Assembly: GCA_004151065.3 (NCBI GenBank)
Contig: NWUY0300035564.1
Location: 6,425-21,318 of the forward strand
Source: Larix sibirica
Taxonomy: Eukaryota > Streptophyta > Pinopsida > Pinales > Pinaceae
Direction: 5' to 3'
DNA length: 14,894 nt
How positions within the stretch are numbered: the stretch's first letter is position 1; the number at the start of each line of letters is the position of its first letter. Below the pieces are notes generated by a model, which was not told the origin of the DNA, searched no databases, and saw only the letters and a list, made by a program, of their open reading frames with translations. This document shows, one piece after another, positions 1 through 9,199 of this stretch. A program made the translations under genes and the position numbers.

Positions 1-1406
1 TCGTGAAGGCATTCTTCTGCGGCAGAGAAGGAGAAATCTTTAATAAAGTTTTCCTTAAGACTTTTACAGTTAAATTTTTCTCCTCTTTGTTCCTCCATTT
101 TGTACCATTTTTTAGGTAGGTCGTATAAGGTATTAGGAAACAAGTGTGGAAAAATTATTTCATCTTTGTACCCTGCTTGTTTCCATTCTTTTTCACAATT
201 CTCTATATGCACAGCGGGGTACAGACCTTGTACAAATTTCTGAATTTCCAGTTGCGGTATTAGTTTCCTTCCTCCAAATATTTCAATGAAATATGTCAAA
301 GTGGTTTTCCATGTATTCAATCATGACTGATGGGTATCCCACCATCAGGTTGCTTGTCCCGTGAATGTTTCTACTAAGCTTTGTATCCGTCCTTGTTCAC
401 CTATGGTTTTAGATACTTCTTTGACATGAAGTACTGGCGATTCTCATTCTTTGAACCTCAAGGGAGGTAGAGTTGTCAGTTCGTTTTTAGTCAATATAAG
501 AGTTGGATATTCTTTTGCTCTTTTTCTGAATATTTTTGGGATTGCACTTATTGCAAAGAATTTTCATGTTGGTCGTTGAGGGATGGCTTAAATCGTCCAA
601 CATTCTCTTGAGTTTTTTTCATAGTTTTCGATCTACCAGTCGTATAGTTTTGAGTTGGAATTTTGTCCGAAGGACATAGGAGAACCATGATGGATTTCAC
701 CAAATTCGTTAGGTTCTATTGAATCTTCATTGTATTACATGACTTGATATAATTTTCTTATATCTCCCTCATTGTGATTTGGTTCTTCCTAGTGTTTCCC
801 TTGGGGTGGATTGATGGTAACTATGACCATTTTGCCTTTGCCTTTTAGTTTGATTCTTTCTTTTTCTAAGGAAAAATAATATTTCATTTTACGACCCCAA
901 GGCCAACTGACTAATGCTAGGAATGATTTGGATCCTTCTCTTGGGTCGATGATTTCAAAATTAATAAGCATGCCAATACCCATAATTGTTGTATTAACAT
1001 TTTTCCATACGGCAATAAGTTCGATTAGTCCTTGGTTGGAAATTTTAAGGGAGATTCCTGACTCTTCCAGTTGTGGTTGACCCAAACTTTCCCACGCCAA
1101 CCTGGTCATTATATTGCCTTGCGACCCAAAGTCGAGGATGACTTGTGAAATGAAGAACCCTTAGACTTCTAGGTCAATAAGGGGGTCAATATCAATTTTG
1201 ACTTTGTAATTCAAAATGTAGATATTTTTGGTGATCATCTCATTTGCTGAATTATTTAGAATATTATACATTAACTCAATTAATCGTGCAACAACTTCTT
1301 CCGTTGTTAAGAGTTGTAATAACTCATTAAGTGTTTTCTTTATGGAGTCTATAGTGTTTTCTTCATCTACGATATCTATAAATATTTTTGTAGCATTGGT
1401 AAATAT
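1..1406 (-). pseudogene. Aspartic protease and second capsid-like module (start of pol region), broken by stops
   Basis: One minus-strand frame runs from about 1406 to position 1 with nine stops and no frameshift. A linker (FIDIVDEENTIDS..., about 1240-1385) leads to a retropepsin-like core: ILDFGSQGNIM with catalytic Asp at 1131-1133, DFGS in place of the usual DTGS. A strand-rich continuation follows to about 792. After a spacer (about 450-788, with LYDW, a stop, then IENYE) comes a capsid-like module at 1-443. It contains GRIQSLVETFTGQAT, a stop, WWDTHQS, then FIEIFGG, HIENCEKEW, HLFPNTL and KKWYKMEEQRGEKF, ending LKENFIKDF near the window edge. The W/W-Y spacing resembles Ty3/gypsy Gag capsid. 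Stops lie at 1161-1163, 789-791, 735-737, 633-635, 588-590, 564-566, 444-446, 345-347 and 321-323. Confidence 0.7.
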
Positions 1407-1600
1407 TTATTTTGCTTAAGTGGGTTAGGATAATCATATTCCTTTCTTTTTGTTCTTGTGACATGAAGCTTATCCCCTCTAGTCTTTGTTCCTTGTATGG
1501 TGATTACATGCAAATGTTTAGTATTCAATGCACCATACTTAGAGACACTAGACAAGAGATTAAGATTCCTTTTATTATTAAGTTCTTCCAACATGATGGG

Positions 1601-2203
1601 GCACTCTTCTAAATTGTGCTCTCCTACACCACATTTTGTACAAAATTTTAAGTATGTTCTGTCCTTCTAGGGGCAGTTAGAAATTAAATGTTCTTCACTG
1701 TAGCACACGAAGCAATGTGGTTTTCCATGACCTGGTGGCCTATATCCCTAGTTGTTGTATCTTGAATGACCATTGTATCCTCCTCATTGATTTCAACCAT
1801 TTTTACGTTGGTCGTTGTTGTGACCATCTCGTCTTTTCTGCTCTATAGTCTATGTTTGGTACACTGCATGATAATTTGCTTTGGTCTTTAAGTTCTTGAT
1901 ACATTATGTGGTTGAATGCTGTATCATTCGACATATTCCACACCATTTTGGTTTTACGTTGTCATTATTATAGGGACAATATTTCATTGAGTGAGGTTCA
2001 AACCTTTCACATATGTTGCAAAAATAGCTTGTTTGTGTCATGTAAAAATTTTACAGTTTGCGTTCTTCTGCAAATACTCTTGGATTTTCTTTAAGTTGTT
2101 TGATTTAATATCGTTGGTATGCGTTTTGTTCATCATGATATCTAGTTTTATCATAATAGGGGAAGGTATATCTTGTGTGGCCTTCTCTTGAGCACGTGGT
2201 ACA
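1601..2203 (-). other. Nucleocapsid with five CCHC zinc knuckles in one frame
   Basis: Five knuckle motifs follow each other in the same frame of the gag remnant. Knuckle 1 (2162-2203) is CTTCSREGHTRYTF, with its last Cys replaced by Phe. Knuckle 2 (1976-2020) is CNICERFEPHSMKYC, with five rather than four residues before His. Knuckle 3 (1901-1942) is CGICRMIQHSTT, a stop, then Cys. Knuckle 4 (1673-1714) is CFVCYSEEHLISNC. Knuckle 5 (1601-1642) is CTKCGVGEHNLEEC. Knuckles 4 and 5 are perfect C-X2-C-X4-H-X4-C. Such motifs bind retroelement RNA for packaging. Most plant gags have one or two knuckles. Confidence 0.85.
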
Positions 2204-2222
2204 CCATATACCATTATTCCTC

Positions 2223-4112
2223 ATGGTATGATGTTGAAGCGACCTTTGTATTGTTTCAATCTTTTCTTTTAGTAGTATTTCATTGGGTTCAGTCAAGTAA
2301 TCTGTATTTCAATCAACTCTTAAATATTTCTTTAAGATATAATCATAGGTTGTGTAATCATGTAATAGGAGTGGTGCCTTGATTTTGGGTTGCAGACCTA
2401 CAACAAAGAACTGGAATATGACAAATTGGTCCAGTTTTGATGACATCTAGCCGAGGAGATAATTGAATCTTCTATAATATTCATGTAATATTTCTCCTAG
2501 TCATTTCTTGATTTATTTTAATTGATGTACGACTAGATGCCTGGTATCACCAGCTTTAAATAAATCTAGGAAGTTGTCTTTTTTTTTTTTTTTTTCTTGG
2601 GCCCTCCTTCCATGAGATTCATGTACCGGGTGAGATCTTTGTTTCTAAGGCCTCTTGTAAATTGATCAATTTGTTGCTTCTCATTGTCGATGAGGTTATA
2701 TTTCCAAAGAGCTTTGCATATAAACCAATGTTTCTTGGGGTCACCATCCCTGTTAAAAATAGGAGTATTTACTAGGATACGGTAAGCCATATTGATAGGA
2801 GTTGAATTTTTACCAGTCACTAGAGCATATTGACTTACTGACTGAATTACTATTTGATGCTTGCTACTAACTTCTTGTGGGTGTGACTGGTACCACAAAA
2901 AATGTACTTATTATGAGGACTCGTTGTCACTAGGTTGGATATCCGACGGCTTAGTCACTTCAATCAATAATGTTGCTGGTGGGAGGGGTTATATCCACAT
3001 GTTTTGAATAAAATAAGTTAAAATAATGTATTTCTAATTTGAGTTTGAAGGTAATATAGTTCTCATGCAATGGTCATTCTATCACCAATCTATTTGTGAT
3101 TCGTCTGCATTGATCTATTCGATTCCATATGCTATTATCGCCTAGTCCCAGTCCCATGTCGTGCTCGATAATTTGTCTAATGGTTGGATGAGTTCTCATT
3201 ATCATAGTTACAGACTCGATGGGATTGAAAGCATTTGGAATTGTGACCTCTCTATCGGCATCAAAACCTCACCTTCTTTCTCTTCTAGTCGACTTTCCCT
3301 CAACTCAGGAAATCCTTTTCGTTGCTCGACCATCTCAACCAATTTTTTCTTCACTCTTCTTTTTGCATGAAAAGGGATTGCAATATCTCTCAGATGCTCA
3401 ATACTTTCTCTTTCTAATATTTGGATATTAGTTATTTTTTTGTGAGTAGATGGGCACTTATTTTGTTGGAGCAAACTTGACTTTTTGTAGGGATTCATTC
3501 TTTTGTTCTTCTTTTGACTAGCATCATTATTTTATACAAAACATATGGACAATGACCAACCCATTTCCGACCCAACTCTTATTTTTTGATGGAAGTGGGT
3601 TCAACAATTGGGATCATTTGTTTAAAAAGAATTCTCAGTCATTGATGGAACGCTCCTATTTTTTCTGCATCTGCTCCCAATTTGATGAAGCGGGTATGCC
3701 CAACGAAGGTCATGGTTTTACTATGTGACCAACTTCATTTTTTATTAAGAATTTGTATAGTAATCTTGGTATAGAGAAGAAAAATCCTTTGTGAAGGTAG
3801 GTGTAGAATTTGAGCTGGACTTGGTCGATTGATCTTGTTCATTAGGAGTCTTTCATTTTGGGCGTCCAACTTGGTCATGGAAAACATCGATAAATTTATT
3901 TATTTCATGGGGGATGGCTTCTATGAATCTTTCACTTGACTCGGTGAAGAAATTTTCTCGGGCATGTGCAAGCATTAGTTTGTTCCTTATAGCATAATTT
4001 TGTATATAGTTTGCAATATTATGGTTCCACCAGGCTCTAATTTCCCTCTCGTTCACCATATGTATGCATGCTTCATGCCCCAGGTCAGTACTACCGACAA
4101 TGGAACCAATGT
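2223..4112. repeat. 1.89-kb direct repeat, left copy
   Basis: It matches 4114-6003 at a constant offset of 1891 bases with no indel. By eye only two substitutions appear: 2594 T versus 4485 G (inside the poly-T run) and 2897 A versus 4788 G (beside an A run). The left flank continues into the zinc knuckles, and the right end is the single N. The last three bases (TGT, 4110-4112) are the first three bases of the LTR. Confidence 0.95.
2579..2595. repeat. Poly-T(17) run inside gag (poly-A on the coding strand)
   Basis: There are seventeen T on the plus strand. On the coding strand it yields a lysine run after GGP and moves the reading frame one base back, between the two capsid halves. The equivalent in the right copy (4470-4486) is T15, G, T. 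It probably grew by slippage from an A-rich capsid codon stretch. Confidence 0.85.
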
Positions 4113-4113
4113 N
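4113..4113. other. Single N at the duplication junction
   Basis: This is the only ambiguous base in the window and it sits exactly between the two 1.89-kb copies. It behaves like a joining mark between two overlapping contigs. Any open frame read across it on the plus strand is spurious. Confidence 0.9.
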
Positions 4114-5950
4114 ATGGTATGATGTTGAAGCGACCTTTGTATTGTTTCAATCTTTTCTTTTAGTAGTATTTCATTGGGTTCAGTCAAGTAATCTGTATTT
4201 CAATCAACTCTTAAATATTTCTTTAAGATATAATCATAGGTTGTGTAATCATGTAATAGGAGTGGTGCCTTGATTTTGGGTTGCAGACCTACAACAAAGA
4301 ACTGGAATATGACAAATTGGTCCAGTTTTGATGACATCTAGCCGAGGAGATAATTGAATCTTCTATAATATTCATGTAATATTTCTCCTAGTCATTTCTT
4401 GATTTATTTTAATTGATGTACGACTAGATGCCTGGTATCACCAGCTTTAAATAAATCTAGGAAGTTGTCTTTTTTTTTTTTTTTGTCTTGGGCCCTCCTT
4501 CCATGAGATTCATGTACCGGGTGAGATCTTTGTTTCTAAGGCCTCTTGTAAATTGATCAATTTGTTGCTTCTCATTGTCGATGAGGTTATATTTCCAAAG
4601 AGCTTTGCATATAAACCAATGTTTCTTGGGGTCACCATCCCTGTTAAAAATAGGAGTATTTACTAGGATACGGTAAGCCATATTGATAGGAGTTGAATTT
4701 TTACCAGTCACTAGAGCATATTGACTTACTGACTGAATTACTATTTGATGCTTGCTACTAACTTCTTGTGGGTGTGACTGGTACCACGAAAAATGTACTT
4801 ATTATGAGGACTCGTTGTCACTAGGTTGGATATCCGACGGCTTAGTCACTTCAATCAATAATGTTGCTGGTGGGAGGGGTTATATCCACATGTTTTGAAT
4901 AAAATAAGTTAAAATAATGTATTTCTAATTTGAGTTTGAAGGTAATATAGTTCTCATGCAATGGTCATTCTATCACCAATCTATTTGTGATTCGTCTGCA
5001 TTGATCTATTCGATTCCATATGCTATTATCGCCTAGTCCCAGTCCCATGTCGTGCTCGATAATTTGTCTAATGGTTGGATGAGTTCTCATTATCATAGTT
5101 ACAGACTCGATGGGATTGAAAGCATTTGGAATTGTGACCTCTCTATCGGCATCAAAACCTCACCTTCTTTCTCTTCTAGTCGACTTTCCCTCAACTCAGG
5201 AAATCCTTTTCGTTGCTCGACCATCTCAACCAATTTTTTCTTCACTCTTCTTTTTGCATGAAAAGGGATTGCAATATCTCTCAGATGCTCAATACTTTCT
5301 CTTTCTAATATTTGGATATTAGTTATTTTTTTGTGAGTAGATGGGCACTTATTTTGTTGGAGCAAACTTGACTTTTTGTAGGGATTCATTCTTTTGTTCT
5401 TCTTTTGACTAGCATCATTATTTTATACAAAACATATGGACAATGACCAACCCATTTCCGACCCAACTCTTATTTTTTGATGGAAGTGGGTTCAACAATT
5501 GGGATCATTTGTTTAAAAAGAATTCTCAGTCATTGATGGAACGCTCCTATTTTTTCTGCATCTGCTCCCAATTTGATGAAGCGGGTATGCCCAACGAAGG
5601 TCATGGTTTTACTATGTGACCAACTTCATTTTTTATTAAGAATTTGTATAGTAATCTTGGTATAGAGAAGAAAAATCCTTTGTGAAGGTAGGTGTAGAAT
5701 TTGAGCTGGACTTGGTCGATTGATCTTGTTCATTAGGAGTCTTTCATTTTGGGCGTCCAACTTGGTCATGGAAAACATCGATAAATTTATTTATTTCATG
5801 GGGGATGGCTTCTATGAATCTTTCACTTGACTCGGTGAAGAAATTTTCTCGGGCATGTGCAAGCATTAGTTTGTTCCTTATAGCATAATTTTGTATATAG
5901 TTTGCAATATTATGGTTCCACCAGGCTCTAATTTCCCTCTCGTTCACCAT
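4114..5950 (-). pseudogene. gag polyprotein remnant, right-hand copy (N-terminal module and capsid)
   Basis: This is the structural protein of the Ty3/gypsy element, which would form the virus-like particle. The start chosen is ATG at 5950, about 35 bases inside the primer site, beginning MVNEREIRAWWN. One frame runs from 5950 to the A-run near 4486 (about 488 codons), interrupted only by stops, for example at 5744-5746. It holds three parts: an N-terminal module (5744-5950) that I do not recognise from any named family; a lysine/arginine/glutamate-rich segment (5099-5389) that could be helical; and a capsid segment (4487-4711) with DPKKHWFICKALW and LRNKDLTRYM, matching the retrotransposon gag pattern. 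After the poly-A run the protein resumes one frame back (YYRRFNYLLG, FFVVGLQPKIKAPL). The copy stops at 4114, before the zinc knuckles, because the duplication ends there. Confidence 0.75.
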
Positions 5951-5984
5951 ATGTATGCATGCTTCATGCCCCAGGTCAGTACTA

Positions 5985-5999
5985 CCGACAATGGAACCA
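5985..5999 (-). other. Degenerate primer-binding site, tRNA-Asp-like
   Basis: One base inside the LTR the minus strand reads TGGTTCCATTGTCGG. Plant Ty3/gypsy elements primed by tRNA-Asp carry TGGCGCCGTTGCCGG here, so 11 of 15 bases match. All priming sites start TGG, as this does. The match is imperfect and could reflect decay or another tRNA. The same 15 bases occur at 4094-4108 in the duplicated copy. Confidence 0.55.
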
Positions 6000-6000
6000 A

Positions 6001-6260
6001 TGTTGTAATATGTGGGATTACATGGAGTTACCGGTAGCACAATGATCATACACATAAATATACATTGCACGCATAATCATACATACATGAGAGAGCGAGA
6101 TAATCGAGTAACGAGAACACAAGGAAAAAGTATATTGTATTATCAACAGACCATATATGTGCAAAAGGCATATATTTTCCTTGGCTCACCGGCCTATTAT
6201 ATATTTGATACATACAACTATTTTGTTACATAACTATTCGATCAGTTTCCACAACCAACA
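6001..6260 (-). repeat. 5' LTR of the Ty3/gypsy element
   Basis: The plus strand begins TGTTGTAATATG at 6001 and the proposed outer end is ACAACCAACA at 6251-6260, giving TG...CA ends with a short imperfect inverted repeat (TGTTG / CAACA). The inner end sits one base from a tRNA-complementary site, where an LTR should end. A TATA-like motif lies about 57 bp inside the outer end. The inner edge is well supported. The outer edge is less certain because the second LTR is outside the window; CA at 6330-6331 would be an alternative. Confidence 0.65.
6194..6203 (-). promoter_or_regulatory. TATA-like box in the LTR
   Basis: On the minus strand this reads TATATAATAG, about 57 bp from the outer LTR end, leaving roughly 170-190 bp for R and U5. 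The position fits a U3 core promoter directing transcription leftwards through gag. In AT-rich DNA such motifs occur by chance, so confidence is low. Confidence 0.3.
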
Positions 6261-6456
6261 TGAATATCATGAGCCAACTTATGTGTTAGTTGGTCGTGAG
6301 GACCTAATCGACTGTTCAACTAGGATCCTACAATAGGGTTCATACTCAAGGCTTGGAAAATGTGATTATTCCATTCCTTCCAAGTTTCCCAAATCAAAAA
6401 GTCTGGTAACAATTTACAAACTTGATTCACGATAGGATTAGAAAATGATTATTTGA

Positions 6457-6702
6457 TTAGTGCTCCATTGATGAGACGATGTTGTCATTTAGTCTGTCAG
6501 TTTGGCGAAATAACATGGCTCCTATATCCCATAAGGCACTAGTATACTCACAACCATCCAAGAGATGGTCAATGGTTTCAAATTTATATTTATAGAGCAC
6601 ATACAACAATGGTGCCTTCAATCTTCTTTTGATAAGGTTGTCCCATGTTAGAATTCGCCTCCAAGAAATCAACCAATAAAAAATGTACCTACTTTGGGCC
6701 AT
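6457..6702 (-). pseudogene. LINE C-terminal zf-RVT segment, zinc ligands lost
   Basis: The segment reads FYWLISWRRILTWDNL, then LLYVLYKYKFETIDHLLDGC, then ALWD. In intact zf-RVT domains the first part is C-x-x-C. Here both Cys are Tyr (the first at 6601-6603), while the later His of DHL and the Cys are kept. Cys to Tyr is a single G-to-A transition. The domain is thought to help RNA binding or target recognition. It is followed to the left by the usual W..WKE-type motif near 6350-6380. Confidence 0.85.
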
Positions 6703-7569
6703 AGTTTAGTATTCCATATTTGGCCTTAAGGGAGATATTGATGGCGAACCACTAGGTAGTATGACTCTTTTAAGGTGAACACGCCACTTGACCTATGTCT
6801 GTAGTGAATTTTGTATGGTATGTGTCTGAATCTTATGTTTCATTGTTGGTGTTCTTCCCATATGTCATGTCCATCAGTTCTATTAACATTCATCCAATGA
6901 TATGGATAGATCCAGATGTGATCTTCAACCTCATTTCCGTGAGGATTTCAATATTAATTGAACTACAACCTGTTGTTTTCTACAAGGAAAGATTGGATAG
7001 GATACATAAGATGTGCTTTCGCAAATTTTGGGAGTTTATGCCAAAAATCCTCCCAAACAACGCATAATTTCTATCTTTCACCTCCCAAAAGAAATGATAT
7101 CTAATCATGGATTGATTGGCCCATGATAAATTCCATATCAATGATCCTTTAATGTTGCCATCCATCCTTATGAGTTGTTTCCTGTCGATTTCTTGGGCAT
7201 ATTTTTTTCTGCCAGAAAAGAGGCCATGATTCTCATTGGTGGGTGACCCAATTCCACCAAATCTTGGCTCCCAAGATGATGTTGTTGATTTCATGATTTC
7301 TAAGAGAAATCCACCCAACCAATTTGGGCATAAAAATTTTGTTCTATGTGACAAGAGCCCATTCTTTTATGATTGATGGAGTTATTCCAAAGAAGGTTTC
7401 TTTGAAGATTTCTAATGGATTTTAAGACAAAATTAGGAGCCATCATGATAGAAAAGGGATAGATTGGCATGGCTTGAAGGATAGACATGACCAGGGTGAG
7501 ATGACCAACTAGATTGAGTGTGTGAAAGGTCCAATAAGACCAATTTTTCTCCATCTTGGCTGGTAGCTC

Positions 7570-8690
7570 CTTCTAGGAAGAATGCTTGAGGGTAGATTCA
7601 ATGAGAGGGGTGCTAATATATTTGGATTGAAGGGAGATGTGTTCGAAACCTAGAATTATAGAGATGCTTCTCTGGACAATCAAGAGGGTGTTAAAGAAGA
7701 AAATTTTAGATTTGGATTCATTAATAAAAAAACCTGAAGTAATCATGAATACTTTCAATACATGCTTTACAACTTTGGATTCCTTAGCCGAGGTGTGAAC
7801 TATCAAGAGAGTGCCATCCACAAGTTGTTGGTGGGTGTGATTTAGCTCTAATTGGGGAAAACAAAGGCCTCATATTTTCCCCGAATGAGAGGCCACTTTA
7901 CGAGGAAGCTGAGACCTTTGACCATGAGGATACATAGGAAAGGGAAGAGAAGGTCACCATGTCAGATGCCATGGGATGGATTGAAGGTAGGGAATGGGAC
8001 TTCGTTGATGAGGATGGAAAAGTATAAGTGGGAGGAAGTAAGAGCCATTATGCATTGGTTCCATCTACTTCTAAATTCGATGGCTAGAAGAATATTCTCA
8101 ATGTATTTCCATCTTATCTTTTCAAAGGCCTTCAACAAGCCCCGTTAAGGAGCATGCTCGACTTTTTGGATATTTTAAGAGAATTGATGAATTCGTGCAC
8201 TAAGATGATACCATTAATAATATTCCACCCTTTCAAATAAAATGTTTTCTCCATATATATAAGCCCATACATAATGGGATTCAATTGATTCTCTATGAAT
8301 TTCATGATTATTTTATAAATAACATTGCAAATTGAAATATGGTGAAACTTACTTGGATCCAAACTTGTTTCTCTTTGGTATAAGAACCATGAATGTATCT
8401 TTCATGGAATGGAGGATGGTAGCTTCTCTTTGCTAGTCTTACATAATCTCTAATACTTCCTCTTTGATGAGATTCCAGGAATGGTGAAAAAAATAAGAGG
8501 TAAAACCATATGGGACAAGATATTTCCTAGAAACCATATGCATGACCACATCCTCCACCTCTATTTATTCAATCAACCTCATGAGGCTATCATTTTTTCC
8601 CTGGGAACCAATTTGGGTATATGTCTTATGATTTTTTGGGTGGATGAAAATATATCTTGCATCATCTCTAAGAGAAGATCCTTGTAAAAA
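7570..8690 (-). pseudogene. LINE reverse transcriptase domain, catalytic residues lost
   Basis: The RT fingers and palm are recognisable in order. FMVLIPKRNK lies near 8375-8400. FHHISICNVIYKIIMKFI and LKGWNIINGIILVHEFI lie within 8132-8362. KAFEKI has Glu (8121-8123) in place of the first catalytic Asp of the usual KAFDxV. SILINEVP follows. The usual GIRQGDPLSP reads GI, a stop at 7962-7964, then HGDLLFP. The YADD-type box reads LVDG (7813-7824), so the second Asp is lost. ESKSKIFFFNT then follows. The box and the KAF motif are in different frames. Loss of both catalytic positions means no activity. Confidence 0.85.
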
Positions 8691-9199
8691 GAGACAAATT
8701 CCTACTCCATATCTTCATGCGCTATCATTGGTTCTCGATTTGAGTTGCATAGGAAAGTGATTCTATTGGATTGGTTATATTGGCACCTGGATTGATGGAA
8801 GAAATTTTTATTTTTCTCGCATTCCCTGATCCATCAAACCATTAGCTTATAATGCCATAGGATTTCTTCCTATTCCTGTCGTTCATAAATATGATGTTGA
8901 AAGTGGGAGTTTGATTCCTTAAGGGCAGGAGTGCGACCTTCCTAGATCATTTGTAGTTGAACGACTTCCATTTTCTCATGAAATCATTTTTGACCTTGAA
9001 AGATGTTTCCAAATTCCTCTTTATTCAAAATTTTTAGGTTTTATTTAAGGTTCTTAATTTTTTACTAAAAGCGATACATAGGATGGCCCTTAATGGTGTC
9101 TAGCTCATCCCACCATTGCTACATATTTTCCTGGAAATTTGGGTGGGTGAGCCATACTTCTTCAATTTTAAAGGGTATCTTTTAGGCATTCCTGATACA

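Larger units (their letters stand above)
1376..4059 (-). pseudogene. gag polyprotein remnant, left-hand copy (complete, with zinc knuckles)
   Basis: This is the same gag as at 4114-5950, but continuous into the nucleocapsid. The N-terminal module is at 3853-4059, the charged segment at 3208-3498 and the capsid N-terminal part at 2596-2898. Then comes a shift one base back at the A-run (2579-2595) into the frame carrying the capsid C-terminal part (about 2297-2590), followed by five CCHC knuckles (1601-2203). The frame ends at a TAG at 1376-1378 after a basic tail rich in K, R and T. In-frame stops include the one inside knuckle 3 at 1904-1906. This copy's 5' flank is the single N at 4113, not an LTR, so the true gene probably combines the right-hand copy's LTR flank with this copy's zinc-knuckle flank. 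Confidence 0.75.
4114..6003. repeat. 1.89-kb direct repeat, right copy
   Basis: This is the partner of 2223-4112. Its right flank continues into the LTR at 6004, while its left flank is the single N. It starts in the middle of gag, just before zinc knuckle 1. Deleting either copy together with the N leaves one continuous LTR, primer site, gag and protease order. Confidence 0.95.
1..6260 (-). mobile_element. Ty3/gypsy-type LTR retrotransposon, 5' part, decayed and cut by the window edge
   Basis: Read on the minus strand the order is LTR, primer-binding site, gag (N-terminal module, capsid, five zinc knuckles), aspartic protease, then a second capsid-like module. Gag followed by protease, with CCHC knuckles, is established Ty3/gypsy (Metaviridae) organisation. 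Reverse transcriptase, RNase H, integrase and the second LTR would lie left of position 1. From the gag start to position 1 there are only two changes of reading frame, one at a poly-A run and one near 1376-1406; all other damage is stop codons. The true element is about 1.9 kb shorter if the internal duplication (2223-4112 / 4114-6003) is an assembly error. An endogenous pararetrovirus was considered, but LTR termini and capsid motifs favour an LTR retrotransposon. Confidence 0.85.

Noticed and set aside
1228-2382. Several plus-strand open frames of 62-69 codons
   Set aside because: They lie opposite the gag and protease frames on the minus strand, which carry recognisable zinc knuckles and protease motifs.
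2579-2595. Poly-T run as the poly-A tail of a minus-strand retrotransposon insertion
   Set aside because: Capsid similarity resumes directly on both sides, leaving no room for an inserted element.
3161-3431. Plus-strand open frames (and their copies at 5052-5322)
   Set aside because: They are complementary to the charged gag segment, which stays in the long minus-strand gag frame. No domain is recognisable on the plus strand.
4064-4273. Plus-strand open frame crossing the N
   Set aside because: It exists only because the N joins two copies, and it is the complement of gag.
1-6000. Endogenous plant pararetrovirus
   Set aside because: Zinc knuckle plus protease would fit, but LTR ends, the primer site next to the LTR and the Ty3-type capsid motifs favour an LTR retrotransposon. 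No movement-protein motif was seen.
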